A stretch of DNA of 64,000 nt from the NCBI RefSeq assembly GCF_018100925.1, contig NZ_JAGJEH010000008.1, positions 186,001-250,000 of the forward strand, given 5' to 3'. The notes under the pieces are model-generated. The model saw nothing but the letters and a program-made list of their open reading frames with translations, did not search any database and was not told the DNA's origin. Position numbers and translations under genes: made by a program. Positions within the stretch are counted from its first letter, which is position 1. The number at the start of each line of letters is the position of its first letter. Shown piece by piece: positions 8,244 through 17,165 of the stretch. This stretch comes from Pseudoalteromonas luteoviolacea (GTDB lineage: Bacteria > Pseudomonadota > Gammaproteobacteria > Enterobacterales > Alteromonadaceae).

Positions 8244-9300
8244 AAACAATAAGGTTTTATTTGTTCTGGCTAGCCTAAACGGCGGTGGAGCTGAGAGACT
8301 ATCTGTAGACTTGGCAAATCACGCTAGCGAAATGGGGATGGATGTAAGCTTATTTGTTGGAAATTATACAGGCCCTTATGTTGAGCAAATATCTCACTCG
8401 GTTCAAGTTAAGCGTGGTTCAGGTGCTGGACTATCTAAATCTTTATTTTCCCTAGCTCAGCTAATAAGAAAAGGTGAGTTTGATTATATATTTTGTTCTC
8501 AAGAATATGTTATTTGCATCACTTATTTTGCGTTACTTTTATCTGGAAAAGCTGGTAGTTGTAAATTAATAGCACGTGAAGCTAGCACCCCTTCAGTTAA
8601 TGTGATTAAGAACTTCAAAGGAAAATTATTTAAGAGGTTAATTAAACAGGTTTATGCTTCGGTTGACACGCTCATTGCTCCTACGGCAAGTGTTAAAGAA
8701 GACATAGTACAGTTTTATGGTATTAACCGAAGAGTTGAAGTTTTAGCAAACCCTATCGACGAATATAAAATTAAACGAGAGGCGCTAGAGAATGCTTGTT
8801 CGGAGTCTCTTCCTGAGCCTTATATTGTGACGGTTGGCAGGCTAATTGAATCTAAAGGTGTTCAAACAATTCTAGCAGCAATGAGCAAAGCCAAATCAAG
8901 CAAGTTTTCATTAGTGGTGTTAGGCGAGGGGGAGTTTAAGAGCGACTTAGAAAATCTAACTCGCCAATACGGGCTGGAGGATAGAGTTGTTTATTTAGGA
9001 TTTAAGAGCAACCCATTCCCCTATATTGCTAAGGCAAGCTTGTTTGTTCTGGCATCACGATATGAAGGTATGCCTAACGCACTCATTCAGGCTAGCATTT
9101 TAGGTGTTCCGTGTTGTTCGTCTTTGAGTACCGGTGTAGTAAAAGAATTGGTAGATGATAATTGCATATTCCAGTATGGTAACGACAAAGAGTTGACCAC
9201 AATACTTGATCGCGTTTTTGAAGACAAAGAGCTGCCTGTTAATAAAAATTATGGCTTTTTGTCGCCGAAACAGTTCATTGAAAATGTTTTTGAATTTTAG
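8215..9300 (+). CDS. Family 4 glycosyltransferase
   Basis: This is a retaining GT-B glycosyltransferase of 361 residues. The N-terminal ASLNGGGAERLSVDLANHA is the classical GT4 opening. PYIVTVGRLIESKGVQTIL marks the start of the donor-binding domain, and ASRYEGMPNALIQASILGVP carries the E-x7-E donor site. It overlaps the end of the wzy-like gene. A second in-frame ATG at 8227 is an alternative start. Its role is one glycosidic linkage in the repeat unit; specificity is unknown. Confidence 0.9.
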   Translation: MAVKMQTLNKNNKVLFVLASLNGGGAERLSVDLANHASEMGMDVSLFVGNYTGPYVEQISHSVQVKRGSGAGLSKSLFSLAQLIRKGEFDYIFCSQEYVICITYFALLLSGKAGSCKLIAREASTPSVNVIKNFKGKLFKRLIKQVYASVDTLIAPTASVKEDIVQFYGINRRVEVLANPIDEYKIKREALENACSESLPEPYIVTVGRLIESKGVQTILAAMSKAKSSKFSLVVLGEGEFKSDLENLTRQYGLEDRVVYLGFKSNPFPYIAKASLFVLASRYEGMPNALIQASILGVPCCSSLSTGVVKELVDDNCIFQYGNDKELTTILDRVFEDKELPVNKNYGFLSPKQFIENVFEF

Positions 9301-9425
9301 TGTAAGTGGTAAGGGCGTTATCTTAACGTGAATATTAGAGAGTGGTGAGCACCTCAAGATTTAATAGGTCGACAACGGCACCTTCTCGAAAAGCAAAACA
9401 AAACAAAAATTATTGGAAGCGTTTA

Positions 9426-10523
9426 ATGGAATGTAATTACGTTCATGTCATAACTAATTTTAGTGAGGTAGGCGGTGCTGAAAGTATGATGATTAGGGCA
9501 ATAAACGCCTCTGACAGTTCTCATACAGTCATATCGCTAATGACGATTTCAGAGAAAATGTCTAATCGGATTATTAATCAGAATGTAAAGTTTATTGCGC
9601 TAAACACTACGAATGCCCTTAATTTAGTCGCTTCGGCTTGGAAGTTAAGAAAGATCTTATCAAATTTAGGTGAGATCAATGCGATTTATTCTTGGATGTA
9701 TCATGCTAATTTCGTTTCGGCGTTGAGCAGCTTGCTCAGTCGCAGTAAAATACCACTGATTTGGGGCGTGAGGCATTCTTTGGATGATTATCAGGGAGAG
9801 AAGTTAAGCACCAAACTCGCAATTCAAGGTGGGAAGTTATTGAGCCGAATACCTAAACACATTGTGCATTGTTCAAAAAAAGCGATGCATCAACATATAG
9901 AGTTTGGTTATGGCAAACTATCACAATGTGTATACGTTCCTAATGGTTACCAATTTGAGCAACTAAAACAAAGGCGCTTTGAAGCTGATAGTATGGTAAT
10001 AGGGGCCGCTGGTCGCTTTCACGAGGCCAAAGATTATCAGACTTTATTCCGCGCTGTTGCTCCAATATTAAGTCAAAATAAAAACGCTTCACTTAGAGTC
10101 GCCGGTAGAGATATGACTATGGACAATCCTGTACTGGTTGAATATTTGACGGAGTTTGGAATAGATTCAAAGCAGGTAGAATTGATAGGACAACAGGACG
10201 ATATGGTGGGCTTCTACCATTCTGTCGATTTTTTCATTTTGAGTTCGAAAACCGAGGGGTTTCCAAATGTATTGGCTGAAGCATCAGGCTATGGTTGCAT
10301 TGCTTTTTCGACAAGAGTTGGAGATGCACCAGAGATTATTGATTCAGAGCGGATTGTTGAAATAGCAGATGCATCAGCTTTGACTCAATTACTGCAAAAA
10401 TATATTGCTAAAACACCCATTGAACTCATAGAGACATCACAATCATCAGCAGACTATATTCGAAATAGTTATGCAATTGATGTAATAGCTAACAAATTAT
10501 TTTCTTTAGGACATACTCAATAA
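9426..10523 (+). CDS. Family 4 glycosyltransferase
   Basis: This is a GT-B fold glycosyltransferase of 365 residues. ITNFSEVGGAESMMIRAIN is the typical N-terminal glycine-rich loop, GAAGRFHEAKDYQTLFRAV opens the second domain, and SSKTEGFPNVLAEASGYG carries the E-x7-E donor motif. The frame stays open 28 codons further upstream to a GTG at 9342. That extension is Lys/Arg/Ser-rich and unlike the family, whereas ATG 9426 has GGAAG at 9415-9419. I therefore start it there. The stop overlaps the asnB start by one base (TAATG). Confidence 0.88.
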   Translation: MECNYVHVITNFSEVGGAESMMIRAINASDSSHTVISLMTISEKMSNRIINQNVKFIALNTTNALNLVASAWKLRKILSNLGEINAIYSWMYHANFVSALSSLLSRSKIPLIWGVRHSLDDYQGEKLSTKLAIQGGKLLSRIPKHIVHCSKKAMHQHIEFGYGKLSQCVYVPNGYQFEQLKQRRFEADSMVIGAAGRFHEAKDYQTLFRAVAPILSQNKNASLRVAGRDMTMDNPVLVEYLTEFGIDSKQVELIGQQDDMVGFYHSVDFFILSSKTEGFPNVLAEASGYGCIAFSTRVGDAPEIIDSERIVEIADASALTQLLQKYIAKTPIELIETSQSSADYIRNSYAIDVIANKLFSLGHTQ

Positions 10524-12451
10524 TGTGTGGGATTGCAGGATTTTATAACCGCCATTTAAGCCAGGACGAAGCGCAGCAAAAGCTAGGCGCAATGTTGGAT
10601 GCAATTGTGCATCGTGGGCCCGATGATTTTGGCATGTGGCAAAATAATGGATTACATCTTGGTCATCGAAGGCTAGCCATTCACGACCTAAGTGCTGCCG
10701 GTCATCAACCGATGCCTAGTGCATCAGGTCGTTACCATATAGCATTCAATGGTGAAATATATAACTTCGAGGAACTAAGGCAAGCTTTGCCTGCTCAATC
10801 TTGGCGTGGCAGCTCTGATACCGAAGTAATGTTAGCCGCGTTTGAGCACTGGGGCATCGAGCAGGCGATTGACAAATTTAATGGTATGTTTGGTTTTGCC
10901 GTATGGGATATGCAAGAGCAGACCTTAACGCTTGCAAGAGATCGTTTTGGAGAAAAACCTGTATATTATTTTTCTCAAGGGGATTATTTTGGATTTTCCT
11001 CAGAACTCAGTGCAATTGAGGCCCTACATGACATTTCTTTAACGGTGGACCGTGCAGCGGTGAGCCGCCAGTTGGAGACGTCCTATATACCAGCTCCATT
11101 GACAATCTATAAAGAAGTTAAAAAGCTACCGCCAGGGTCGGTTGTGACGTTTAAAAATGGACAGGTGTCAGATGTTAAAGCTTATTGGACTTTGGCAGAT
11201 ACCATTGAGCGTGCGCAAAGCCAGCAATTCAGCGACGAACAAGAAGCTATAGACTGTCTAGAGTCTGAACTATTGAAAGCTGTGAAGCTGCGTATGGCGT
11301 CAGATGTGCCACTGGGGGCATTTTTGTCAGGCGGTGTGGACTCCAGCTTAGTGGTTGCTTTGATGCAGGCACAGTCTAATTCACCAGTTAATACCTTCTC
11401 GATTGGTTTTAACGTAGAAGGATATAATGAAGCTGTTTTTGCTAAAGAAGTTGCTGAGCATCTGGGAACTAATCATACAGAGCGATATTTAAACCCAACG
11501 GATGCACTCGATATTGTGCCAAAGATGGGTCATATATTTGATGAACCTTTTTCTGACGCATCTCAGTTACCTACCTATTTGGTGAGCGCAATAGCCAAAG
11601 AAAAAGTGACAGTATGTTTGAGTGGTGATGGAGGTGACGAATTATTTTCGGGTTATAAGCGATACCAAGCAACACCGGATATTTGGAAAAAGATAAATAA
11701 GTTTCCATGTAGAAGTGTTTTTGCGAAAGTAATTCAAAGTGCACCAACCAGCGTGTTAGATAAAGTTTTTGCATTTCTATCTCCTTTGGCTGCAAAATAC
11801 GGCAGAAAGGGTGCTATGGGTGCCAAATTAAAAACCTTATCAGGTTGGCTAAAAGCGCAAAGCATTGAAGAGCTCTACGAACTTAGTATGATGCATTGGA
11901 AAGACGTCAATGGTATTGTAATTGGTTGTGAGTCGTCGGATATTTGGTCTCCTAGTGCGCCTGACTTTTCAGAAGCCATTGAGCGCATGATGTATCAGGA
12001 TTCTATTGCATACTTACCCGGTGATATTCTGACTAAAGTTGATAGAACTGCGATGTCAGTGAGTTTAGAAGGACGCATCCCGTTACTTGACCCTCGTGTT
12101 GCTGAAACTGCATGGAGATTACCCATGAATATGAAGCAGCGTGGAAATTGTGGTAAATGGGCGTTGAAGCAGGTGCTTTATAAATACTTACCGCAGGAAA
12201 TGATGGAACGTCCTAAAATGGGCTTTGGAGTCCCTATCCACGACTGGTTGAGAGGGGAGTTAAAGGGCTGGGCACAGGATCTTTTGTCACCCGAACGATT
12301 GACTTCTCAAGGGCTACTCAACCCTGAGCCGATAGGACAAGCATTGCAAAAGCATATTGTTGGTGAAGAAAATAACGCAGCTATGTTATGGGATGTATTA
12401 ATGTTACAAGCTTGGTTAGATGCCAACCCAGCTCGAAAAGGTAGATTATAA
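10523..12451 (+). CDS. Glutamine-dependent asparagine synthetase-type amidotransferase (sugar-acid amidation likely)
   Basis: The protein has 642 residues. Cys2 in MCGIAGFYN is the class II glutaminase nucleophile, followed by RGPDDFG and GEIYNFEELR. The synthetase half has the PP-loop FLSGGVDSSLVV near residue 270. By fold it is AsnB. AsnB-like proteins inside O-antigen loci, such as WbpS of Pseudomonas aeruginosa O6, are linked to conversion of hexuronic acids to hexuronamides. The WbpP/TviC-type epimerase at the window start supports a uronic-acid sugar. Plain asparagine synthesis cannot be excluded from sequence. It is packed without gaps between two glycosyltransferases. Confidence 0.85.
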   Translation: MCGIAGFYNRHLSQDEAQQKLGAMLDAIVHRGPDDFGMWQNNGLHLGHRRLAIHDLSAAGHQPMPSASGRYHIAFNGEIYNFEELRQALPAQSWRGSSDTEVMLAAFEHWGIEQAIDKFNGMFGFAVWDMQEQTLTLARDRFGEKPVYYFSQGDYFGFSSELSAIEALHDISLTVDRAAVSRQLETSYIPAPLTIYKEVKKLPPGSVVTFKNGQVSDVKAYWTLADTIERAQSQQFSDEQEAIDCLESELLKAVKLRMASDVPLGAFLSGGVDSSLVVALMQAQSNSPVNTFSIGFNVEGYNEAVFAKEVAEHLGTNHTERYLNPTDALDIVPKMGHIFDEPFSDASQLPTYLVSAIAKEKVTVCLSGDGGDELFSGYKRYQATPDIWKKINKFPCRSVFAKVIQSAPTSVLDKVFAFLSPLAAKYGRKGAMGAKLKTLSGWLKAQSIEELYELSMMHWKDVNGIVIGCESSDIWSPSAPDFSEAIERMMYQDSIAYLPGDILTKVDRTAMSVSLEGRIPLLDPRVAETAWRLPMNMKQRGNCGKWALKQVLYKYLPQEMMERPKMGFGVPIHDWLRGELKGWAQDLLSPERLTSQGLLNPEPIGQALQKHIVGEENNAAMLWDVLMLQAWLDANPARKGRL

Positions 12452-13563
12452 TGAAAGTTGTCGTTATTGGGGCTTTACCAATGTCCCTGATTCGTTTTCG
12501 AGGCTTGTTGTTAAAAGAGTTGGGAGATAATGGGGCAACTGTAACAGCTATGGCTTCAGAGGCTGATGCTGAGTTTCAAAAAAATATCACGAATTTTGCG
12601 CATGACTATGTGGATTATCCAGTAGCTAGAAATGGATTGAACCCTCTTAAAGACTTTAAAACGGTTTCTTCCCTAGTAAGGCATTTCAAAAGAATTAAGC
12701 CTGATATCATTTTAGCGTATACAATTAAGCCCATTATTTGGGGCGGCATTGCAGCTAGGTTTGCCAAATCACCCAAGTTTTATCCTTTGGTGACTGGGCT
12801 AGGGTATGCTTTTCAGCCGGGAGGTTTTTTAAAAAGTCTGCTCATATTGTTAGTTAGAAACTTGTATAAATTGGCTTTAAAAGAGGCCAAAGGGGTCATT
12901 TTTCAGAACCCAGATAATATGAGAGTATTCATTGAGCAAGGTATTGTGTCTGAAGACAAGTGCCATTTGGTGAACGGTTCTGGCGTTGACCTTGCACATT
13001 TTGAAGCTGAGCCTTTGCCAAACAAGCCTCGCTTTTTACTCATTGCGCGCTTGCTTGCTGATAAAGGCATTCGCGAATATTATCAGGCTGCCGAAATTGT
13101 TAAGCGCCGTTACCCTGAAGCTGAGTTTCATCTTGTTGGACCAGAGGATCCCTCTCCTGATGGGATAAATATTAGTGAGGTGAATAAGTGGCATGACAGC
13201 GGTATTATTCACTACCATGGCTCCACGAATGACGTTCGACCGCATATTAAAGCGTGTAATGTGTTTGTTTTACCTTCTTATCATGAAGGGATGCCGAGAA
13301 CCGTTTTAGAGGCTATGGCAACAGGAAGGCCGATATTAACGACGAATGTCCCAGGCTGCAAAGAAACTGTAGTCAATTCTGAAAATGGTTGGTTAGTTAA
13401 AAAAGCAAGTGTCGATGAGCTAGCAGATCGCATGATCTGGTTTATAGAAAACCTTGAAAACTTGGATGTTATGGCACAAAAGAGCAGAAAAATGGCAATG
13501 GATAAATTTGACGTACACAAAGTTAATGCCGAGCTCCTAAAAATTATGGAGGTAGTAAAGTGA
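12451..13563 (+). CDS. Family 4 glycosyltransferase (PglA-like)
   Basis: This GT-B glycosyltransferase has 370 residues. The first domain contains IRFRGLLLKEL and TIKPIIWGGIAARFA. The second has LIARLLADKGIREYYQAAEIV and the donor motif PSYHEGMPRTVLEAMATGRP. Its place immediately before a PglC-type phosphoglycosyltransferase suggests that, like PglA, it adds the second sugar onto the lipid-linked initiating residue; that role is an inference. It overlaps asnB by one base and the next gene by four (GTGA). Confidence 0.88.
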   Translation: MKVVVIGALPMSLIRFRGLLLKELGDNGATVTAMASEADAEFQKNITNFAHDYVDYPVARNGLNPLKDFKTVSSLVRHFKRIKPDIILAYTIKPIIWGGIAARFAKSPKFYPLVTGLGYAFQPGGFLKSLLILLVRNLYKLALKEAKGVIFQNPDNMRVFIEQGIVSEDKCHLVNGSGVDLAHFEAEPLPNKPRFLLIARLLADKGIREYYQAAEIVKRRYPEAEFHLVGPEDPSPDGINISEVNKWHDSGIIHYHGSTNDVRPHIKACNVFVLPSYHEGMPRTVLEAMATGRPILTTNVPGCKETVVNSENGWLVKKASVDELADRMIWFIENLENLDVMAQKSRKMAMDKFDVHKVNAELLKIMEVVK

Positions 13564-14153
13564 AACGTGTATTTGACTTAGTAGTTTCTTTGGGCGCTTT
13601 TGTGTTACTACTTCCAGTGTTCGTACTAACGATGATCTTAATTCGTATAAAACTGGGTGCGCCGATTTTCTTTGTCCAAGAGCGCCCAGGTTTGCATGGT
13701 AAAGTATTTAAAATGTTAAAATTTAGAACCATGCTTGATAGTACTGATAAAGATGGCAACCCGTTGCCCGACGAGCAAAGAATGACAAAGTTTGGCGCAT
13801 TTTTACGCTCCACTAGTTTGGATGAGCTGCCGGGGCTATTCAATGTAATAAAAGGCGATATGAGCCTAGTAGGCCCCAGACCTCTATTAGTGAGGTACTT
13901 GCCACTTTACAACGAGGAGCAATCTCGCCGACATAATGTTCGTCCAGGCATTACTGGCTGGGCTCAAGTAAATGGCCGGAATGCAATCAGTTGGGAAGGC
14001 AAATTCGAACTTGATGTATGGTACGTAGATAACCAAAGCTTCATCTTAGATATTAAAATTTTACTTCTTACGGTGAAGAAAGTGTTCGTTAGAGAGGGGA
14101 TCACTGCCAGTGATTCTGCGACAATGCATGAATTTAAAGGGAGTAAAAAATGA
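13560..14153 (+). CDS. Initiating phosphoglycosyltransferase (monotopic PGT, PglC-like)
   Basis: It transfers a sugar 1-phosphate from the UDP-sugar to undecaprenyl phosphate, starting each repeat unit at the inner membrane. The protein has 197 residues: one N-terminal membrane-dipping helix (VVSLGAFVLLLPVFVLTMIL), then the core KMLKFRTM, STSLDELPGLFNVIKGDMSLVGPRPLL and RPGITGWAQVNGRN, which define the small PglC class. It starts at GTG 13560 and overlaps the previous stop. The neighbouring PglD, PglE and WbpM/PglF homologues point to a UDP-2,4-diamino-2,4,6-trideoxyhexose donor. Confidence 0.93.
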   Translation: MKRVFDLVVSLGAFVLLLPVFVLTMILIRIKLGAPIFFVQERPGLHGKVFKMLKFRTMLDSTDKDGNPLPDEQRMTKFGAFLRSTSLDELPGLFNVIKGDMSLVGPRPLLVRYLPLYNEEQSRRHNVRPGITGWAQVNGRNAISWEGKFELDVWYVDNQSFILDIKILLLTVKKVFVREGITASDSATMHEFKGSKK

Positions 14154-14782
14154 AACCAATTTTAGTTATAGGCGGTGGTGGTTTCGCTAAAGAAATCGTT
14201 TGGCTTGCTCAGGACTGCGGGCGTACAGTTATCGGGGTTTTGGATGACAACCCTGATACGCATGGTACTGATGTACAGGGAGTTTCTGTTGTCGGCTCGA
14301 TAGAAAAGTGGCAAGAATTTGATGCGGAAATTGTTATTGCTATTGGCAACCCTCGTACTAGGGCTATCGTCAAAGAAAGAATAGAACAGCAAGGTACACC
14401 TGAGTATGCTTGCCTAATTCATCCATCTGTTAAATATTCAAATACAGTGGTATTTTCTGAGGGTTGTATGGTGTGTGCTGGCACTATTTTAACCACAGAC
14501 ATAAAAGTTGGCCAGCATGTTATTCTAAATTTAAATGTTACAGTCGGACATGAAACCAACATTGGTGATTTTTCTACTGTCGCACCGATGGCTGCTATCT
14601 CTGGAAATGTAAATATCGAATGTTTCAGTGAAGTAGGAACAGGGGCTAGCATTCGTCAAGGCGTCAATATTGGGCGTGGGGCAATGTTGGGCATGGGAGG
14701 TGTTTTGACCAAAAATATCCCAGATTTTACAATATTCGCTGGCAATCCAGCAAAAAAATTAAAGGAGTTACCAGAAGTATGA
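14150..14782 (+). CDS. UDP-4-amino-sugar N-acyltransferase (PglD-like)
   Basis: The 210-residue protein has an N-terminal Rossmann-like sugar-nucleotide domain (ILVIGGGGFAKEIVWLAQ) and a C-terminal left-handed beta-helix of hexapeptide repeats. The helix contains the catalytic histidine in NVTVGHETNIGDF and ends in IFAGNPAKKLKEL. PglD acetylates the 4-amino group of UDP-2-acetamido-4-amino-2,4,6-trideoxyglucose. Here the next gene encodes a 3-hydroxyacyl-CoA dehydrogenase, so the acyl donor may differ from acetyl-CoA (inference). It overlaps both neighbours by four bases (ATGA), which implies tightly coupled translation. Confidence 0.9.
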   Translation: MKPILVIGGGGFAKEIVWLAQDCGRTVIGVLDDNPDTHGTDVQGVSVVGSIEKWQEFDAEIVIAIGNPRTRAIVKERIEQQGTPEYACLIHPSVKYSNTVVFSEGCMVCAGTILTTDIKVGQHVILNLNVTVGHETNIGDFSTVAPMAAISGNVNIECFSEVGTGASIRQGVNIGRGAMLGMGGVLTKNIPDFTIFAGNPAKKLKELPEV

Positions 14783-15624
14783 TAATTACACTCATAGGTT
14801 CAGGTGTTATGTCCGCAGGTATTTGCCAAGTTTTAGTGAGCGCGAATATTTCAGTTCAGGTGAATATTGTTGCTCGTAGCATTGAGAAGGGTGAAGCCCT
14901 AAAATCTCAAGTTATTAAACAGCTACGCAGGTTAGTGAGTAAGGGCAAGCTAGAGCAAGTTGACGCTGATAAAGCTGCTGAGTCTATCCATCTATACGAC
15001 ACGTATGAGGCTTGTAAAAATTCAGATATCGTTATTGAAGCTATTTCCGAAGATTTTACAGCTAAATTAGAGTTATTTGGTCAATTAGCTGAGCACATTG
15101 GAAAAGATACCATTGTCGCTACTAATACATCTTCTTTGCCAATCACAGCTTTTGCGAGCGTCTTACCGAATCCAAACAATGTTATTGGGCTGCACTTTTT
15201 TAATCCAGCTCCTTTAATGGAACTGGTTGAGATTGTATCAGGTCATGAGACTGATGCTGAGTTAGTTACTAAAATGTGCGAATTTACACAGTCTTTAGGT
15301 AAAAAGCCGGTAATCGTAAATGAAGCGCCTGGTTTTGTAGTAAATCGAATGTTGATACCTATGATCAATGAGGCTGTGTGCATTTTGGCTGAAGGTGTTG
15401 CTACTGCTGAAGATATCGATAAGGCAATGAAGTATGGGGCACATCACCCGATGGGACCATTGGCACTGGCTGATTTAATTGGTAATGATGTGAATTTATC
15501 AATCATGGATACCTTATATAAAGAGACTGGTGATCCAAAATACAGAGCACACCCTCTACTTAGAAAGATGGTACGCGCTAATTATTTAGGTCGAAAAACT
15601 AAACAAGGTTTTTATAAGTACTAA
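14779..15624 (+). CDS. 3-hydroxyacyl-CoA (3-hydroxybutyryl-CoA-type) dehydrogenase in the polysaccharide locus
   Basis: This is a stand-alone dehydrogenase of 281 residues, the length of 3-hydroxybutyryl-CoA dehydrogenase. The NAD-binding loop is IGSGVMSAGI. The ATNTSSLPI segment, the catalytic His at 139 in GLHFFNPAPLMELVEIV with its Glu partner at 151, and NEAPGFVVNRML are all intact. It oxidises or forms 3-hydroxyacyl-CoA with NAD(H). Such an enzyme is out of place in an O-antigen operon unless it supplies a hydroxyacyl group. N-(3-hydroxybutyryl) amino sugars occur in bacterial glycans, so a role in making the acyl donor for the PglD-like enzyme is proposed. Overlap with PglD at the start and a 2-base gap to PglE at the end argue for cotranscription. 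Confidence 0.9.
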   Translation: MIITLIGSGVMSAGICQVLVSANISVQVNIVARSIEKGEALKSQVIKQLRRLVSKGKLEQVDADKAAESIHLYDTYEACKNSDIVIEAISEDFTAKLELFGQLAEHIGKDTIVATNTSSLPITAFASVLPNPNNVIGLHFFNPAPLMELVEIVSGHETDAELVTKMCEFTQSLGKKPVIVNEAPGFVVNRMLIPMINEAVCILAEGVATAEDIDKAMKYGAHHPMGPLALADLIGNDVNLSIMDTLYKETGDPKYRAHPLLRKMVRANYLGRKTKQGFYKY

Positions 15625-15626
15625 TC

Positions 15627-16805
15627 ATGTTAAATACTCCTTTTTCTCCTTGGCCTAGCTTTACCCAGCAAGAGGCTGATGCGGTCACTCGTGTTGTTTT
15701 ATCTAATAAAGTTAATTATTGGACAGGAACTGAAGGCCGTGAATTTGAAAACGAATTTGCTACGTGGGCTGACAGTGAATATGCAGTTGCGTTGGGAAAT
15801 GGCACGCTTGCATTAGATATTGCATTAAAGGCCCTTGATGTTGGAGCTGGTGATGAAGTCATCACCACACCTCGTACATTTTTAGCCTCTGCAAGCAGCA
15901 TAGTAACAGCAGGCGCATCGCCTGTTTTTGCTGATGTTGATTTAAATAGTCAAGCGATTACCGCCGACTCAATCAAAGCCGTGCTAACGGCAAAAACAAA
16001 AGCGGTTATAGTGGTTCACTTGGCAGGTATGCCTGCAGAAATGGACGAAATAATGGCTCTAAGTAAAGAGCATGGCTTTTACGTAATAGAAGATTGTGCT
16101 CAAGCTCATGGCGCAAAGTATAAAGGGCGTTCAGTAGGCTCGATTGGACATATTGGCGCTTGGAGTTTTTGCCAAGATAAAATCATGACTACAGGTGGCG
16201 AAGGCGGCATGGTGACGACTAACTCAAAAGAGTTGTGGTCCAAAATGTGGAGTTACAAAGACCATGGTAAAAGCTTTGACGCGATATATAATCGTGAGCA
16301 CCCACCTGGTTTTCGTTGGTTACATGAAAGTTTCGGCACAAACTGGCGCATGACAGAAATGCAGGCTGCAATCGGTCGTATTCAACTACAACGAATGGCT
16401 GAATGGAGCGGTAAGCGTCAATTGCATGGCCGTTTAATTGATGAAGCTGCAGGAAAGTTTGAGCTTATTCGTCTAGTCGATGTTCCCGACTATATTGAGC
16501 ATGCTGAATATAAGCACTATGTGTTTATCAAACCTGATTTACTGGCTGATGGCTGGGATCGAGATCGCATTGTAAATGAAATTGTAGAGCGAGGTGTGCC
16601 TTGTTTTCAGGGTAGTTGCTCTGAAGTCTACTTGGAAAAGGCTTTTGATGGTACACCTTGGAGACCAAGTGAGCGGCTGAAGAATGCTGTAGAATTAGGT
16701 GAGACCTCAGTTATGTTTTTGGTTCACCCGACTTTAACAGAAGAAAACATGGCTAAAACGACTTCAGTTATCTCTGAAGTGTTTAATCTAGCTCAGAAGG
16801 CGTAA
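15627..16805 (+). CDS. UDP-4-keto-6-deoxy-GlcNAc aminotransferase (DegT family, PglE-like)
   Basis: This is a PLP enzyme of 392 residues that aminates C4 of the 4-keto sugar produced by WbpM/PglF. FYVIEDCAQAHGAKYKG contains the cofactor aspartate, and SFCQDKIMTTGGEGGM contains the Schiff-base lysine (about Lys185). FCQDK.MTTGGEGG is the form seen in PglE-like enzymes. It is the last gene before a terminator-like hairpin, so the epimerase-to-PglE run appears to be one transcription unit. Confidence 0.9.
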   Translation: MLNTPFSPWPSFTQQEADAVTRVVLSNKVNYWTGTEGREFENEFATWADSEYAVALGNGTLALDIALKALDVGAGDEVITTPRTFLASASSIVTAGASPVFADVDLNSQAITADSIKAVLTAKTKAVIVVHLAGMPAEMDEIMALSKEHGFYVIEDCAQAHGAKYKGRSVGSIGHIGAWSFCQDKIMTTGGEGGMVTTNSKELWSKMWSYKDHGKSFDAIYNREHPPGFRWLHESFGTNWRMTEMQAAIGRIQLQRMAEWSGKRQLHGRLIDEAAGKFELIRLVDVPDYIEHAEYKHYVFIKPDLLADGWDRDRIVNEIVERGVPCFQGSCSEVYLEKAFDGTPWRPSERLKNAVELGETSVMFLVHPTLTEENMAKTTSVISEVFNLAQKA

Positions 16806-16817
16806 TTTTATAGTGTT

Positions 16818-16848
16818 AAATAAGGTGAACGAATGAGTCACCTTATTT
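16818..16848 (+). terminator. Rho-independent-like terminator of the polysaccharide operon
   Basis: The perfect 11-bp inverted repeat AAATAAGGTGA / TCACCTTATTT has a 9-base loop and lies 13 bases after the PglE-like stop codon. The distal arm ends in TTT and is followed by an AT-rich stretch. Confidence 0.75.
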
Positions 16849-17165
16849 CATTCTATATTTAACTCCGCCCTTTTTGGATAAATTATGTTTTGGCAGGCGG
16901 AAATGCATGTCGTTAGCTATAATTTAACTAAATGTAACGACGTTTCCTTGCTTAGAAATTAGACTTTACTTTCGAGATACAAATACATGATTTCGACCTC
17001 AGCTTATAAAGCCTCTTTTTCTAATATTGACCCATAGAAACTACACGTTACTTTGTAATTTAATAATTCTGAAATGACAGGCGTTGAAAAGTTGTGTATA
17101 TTTAAGGCCTGTAATTGAAGAATTACTTTGTACGCATAAAAATTTGTTAGCCTCAAGGATTTACA
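16849..17165 (+). other. Intergenic region upstream of wbpM
   Basis: About 320 bases of AT-rich sequence hold no credible open frame on either strand. They follow the operon terminator and precede wbpM, so they probably contain its promoter. AAGGA near 17154-17158 serves as the wbpM ribosome binding site. I could not assign a convincing -35/-10 pair. Confidence 0.5.

Noticed and set aside
9342..9425. 28-codon N-terminal extension of the second family 4 glycosyltransferase
   Set aside because: The extension is Lys/Arg/Ser-rich and foreign to the family, and a proper ribosome binding site precedes ATG 9426.
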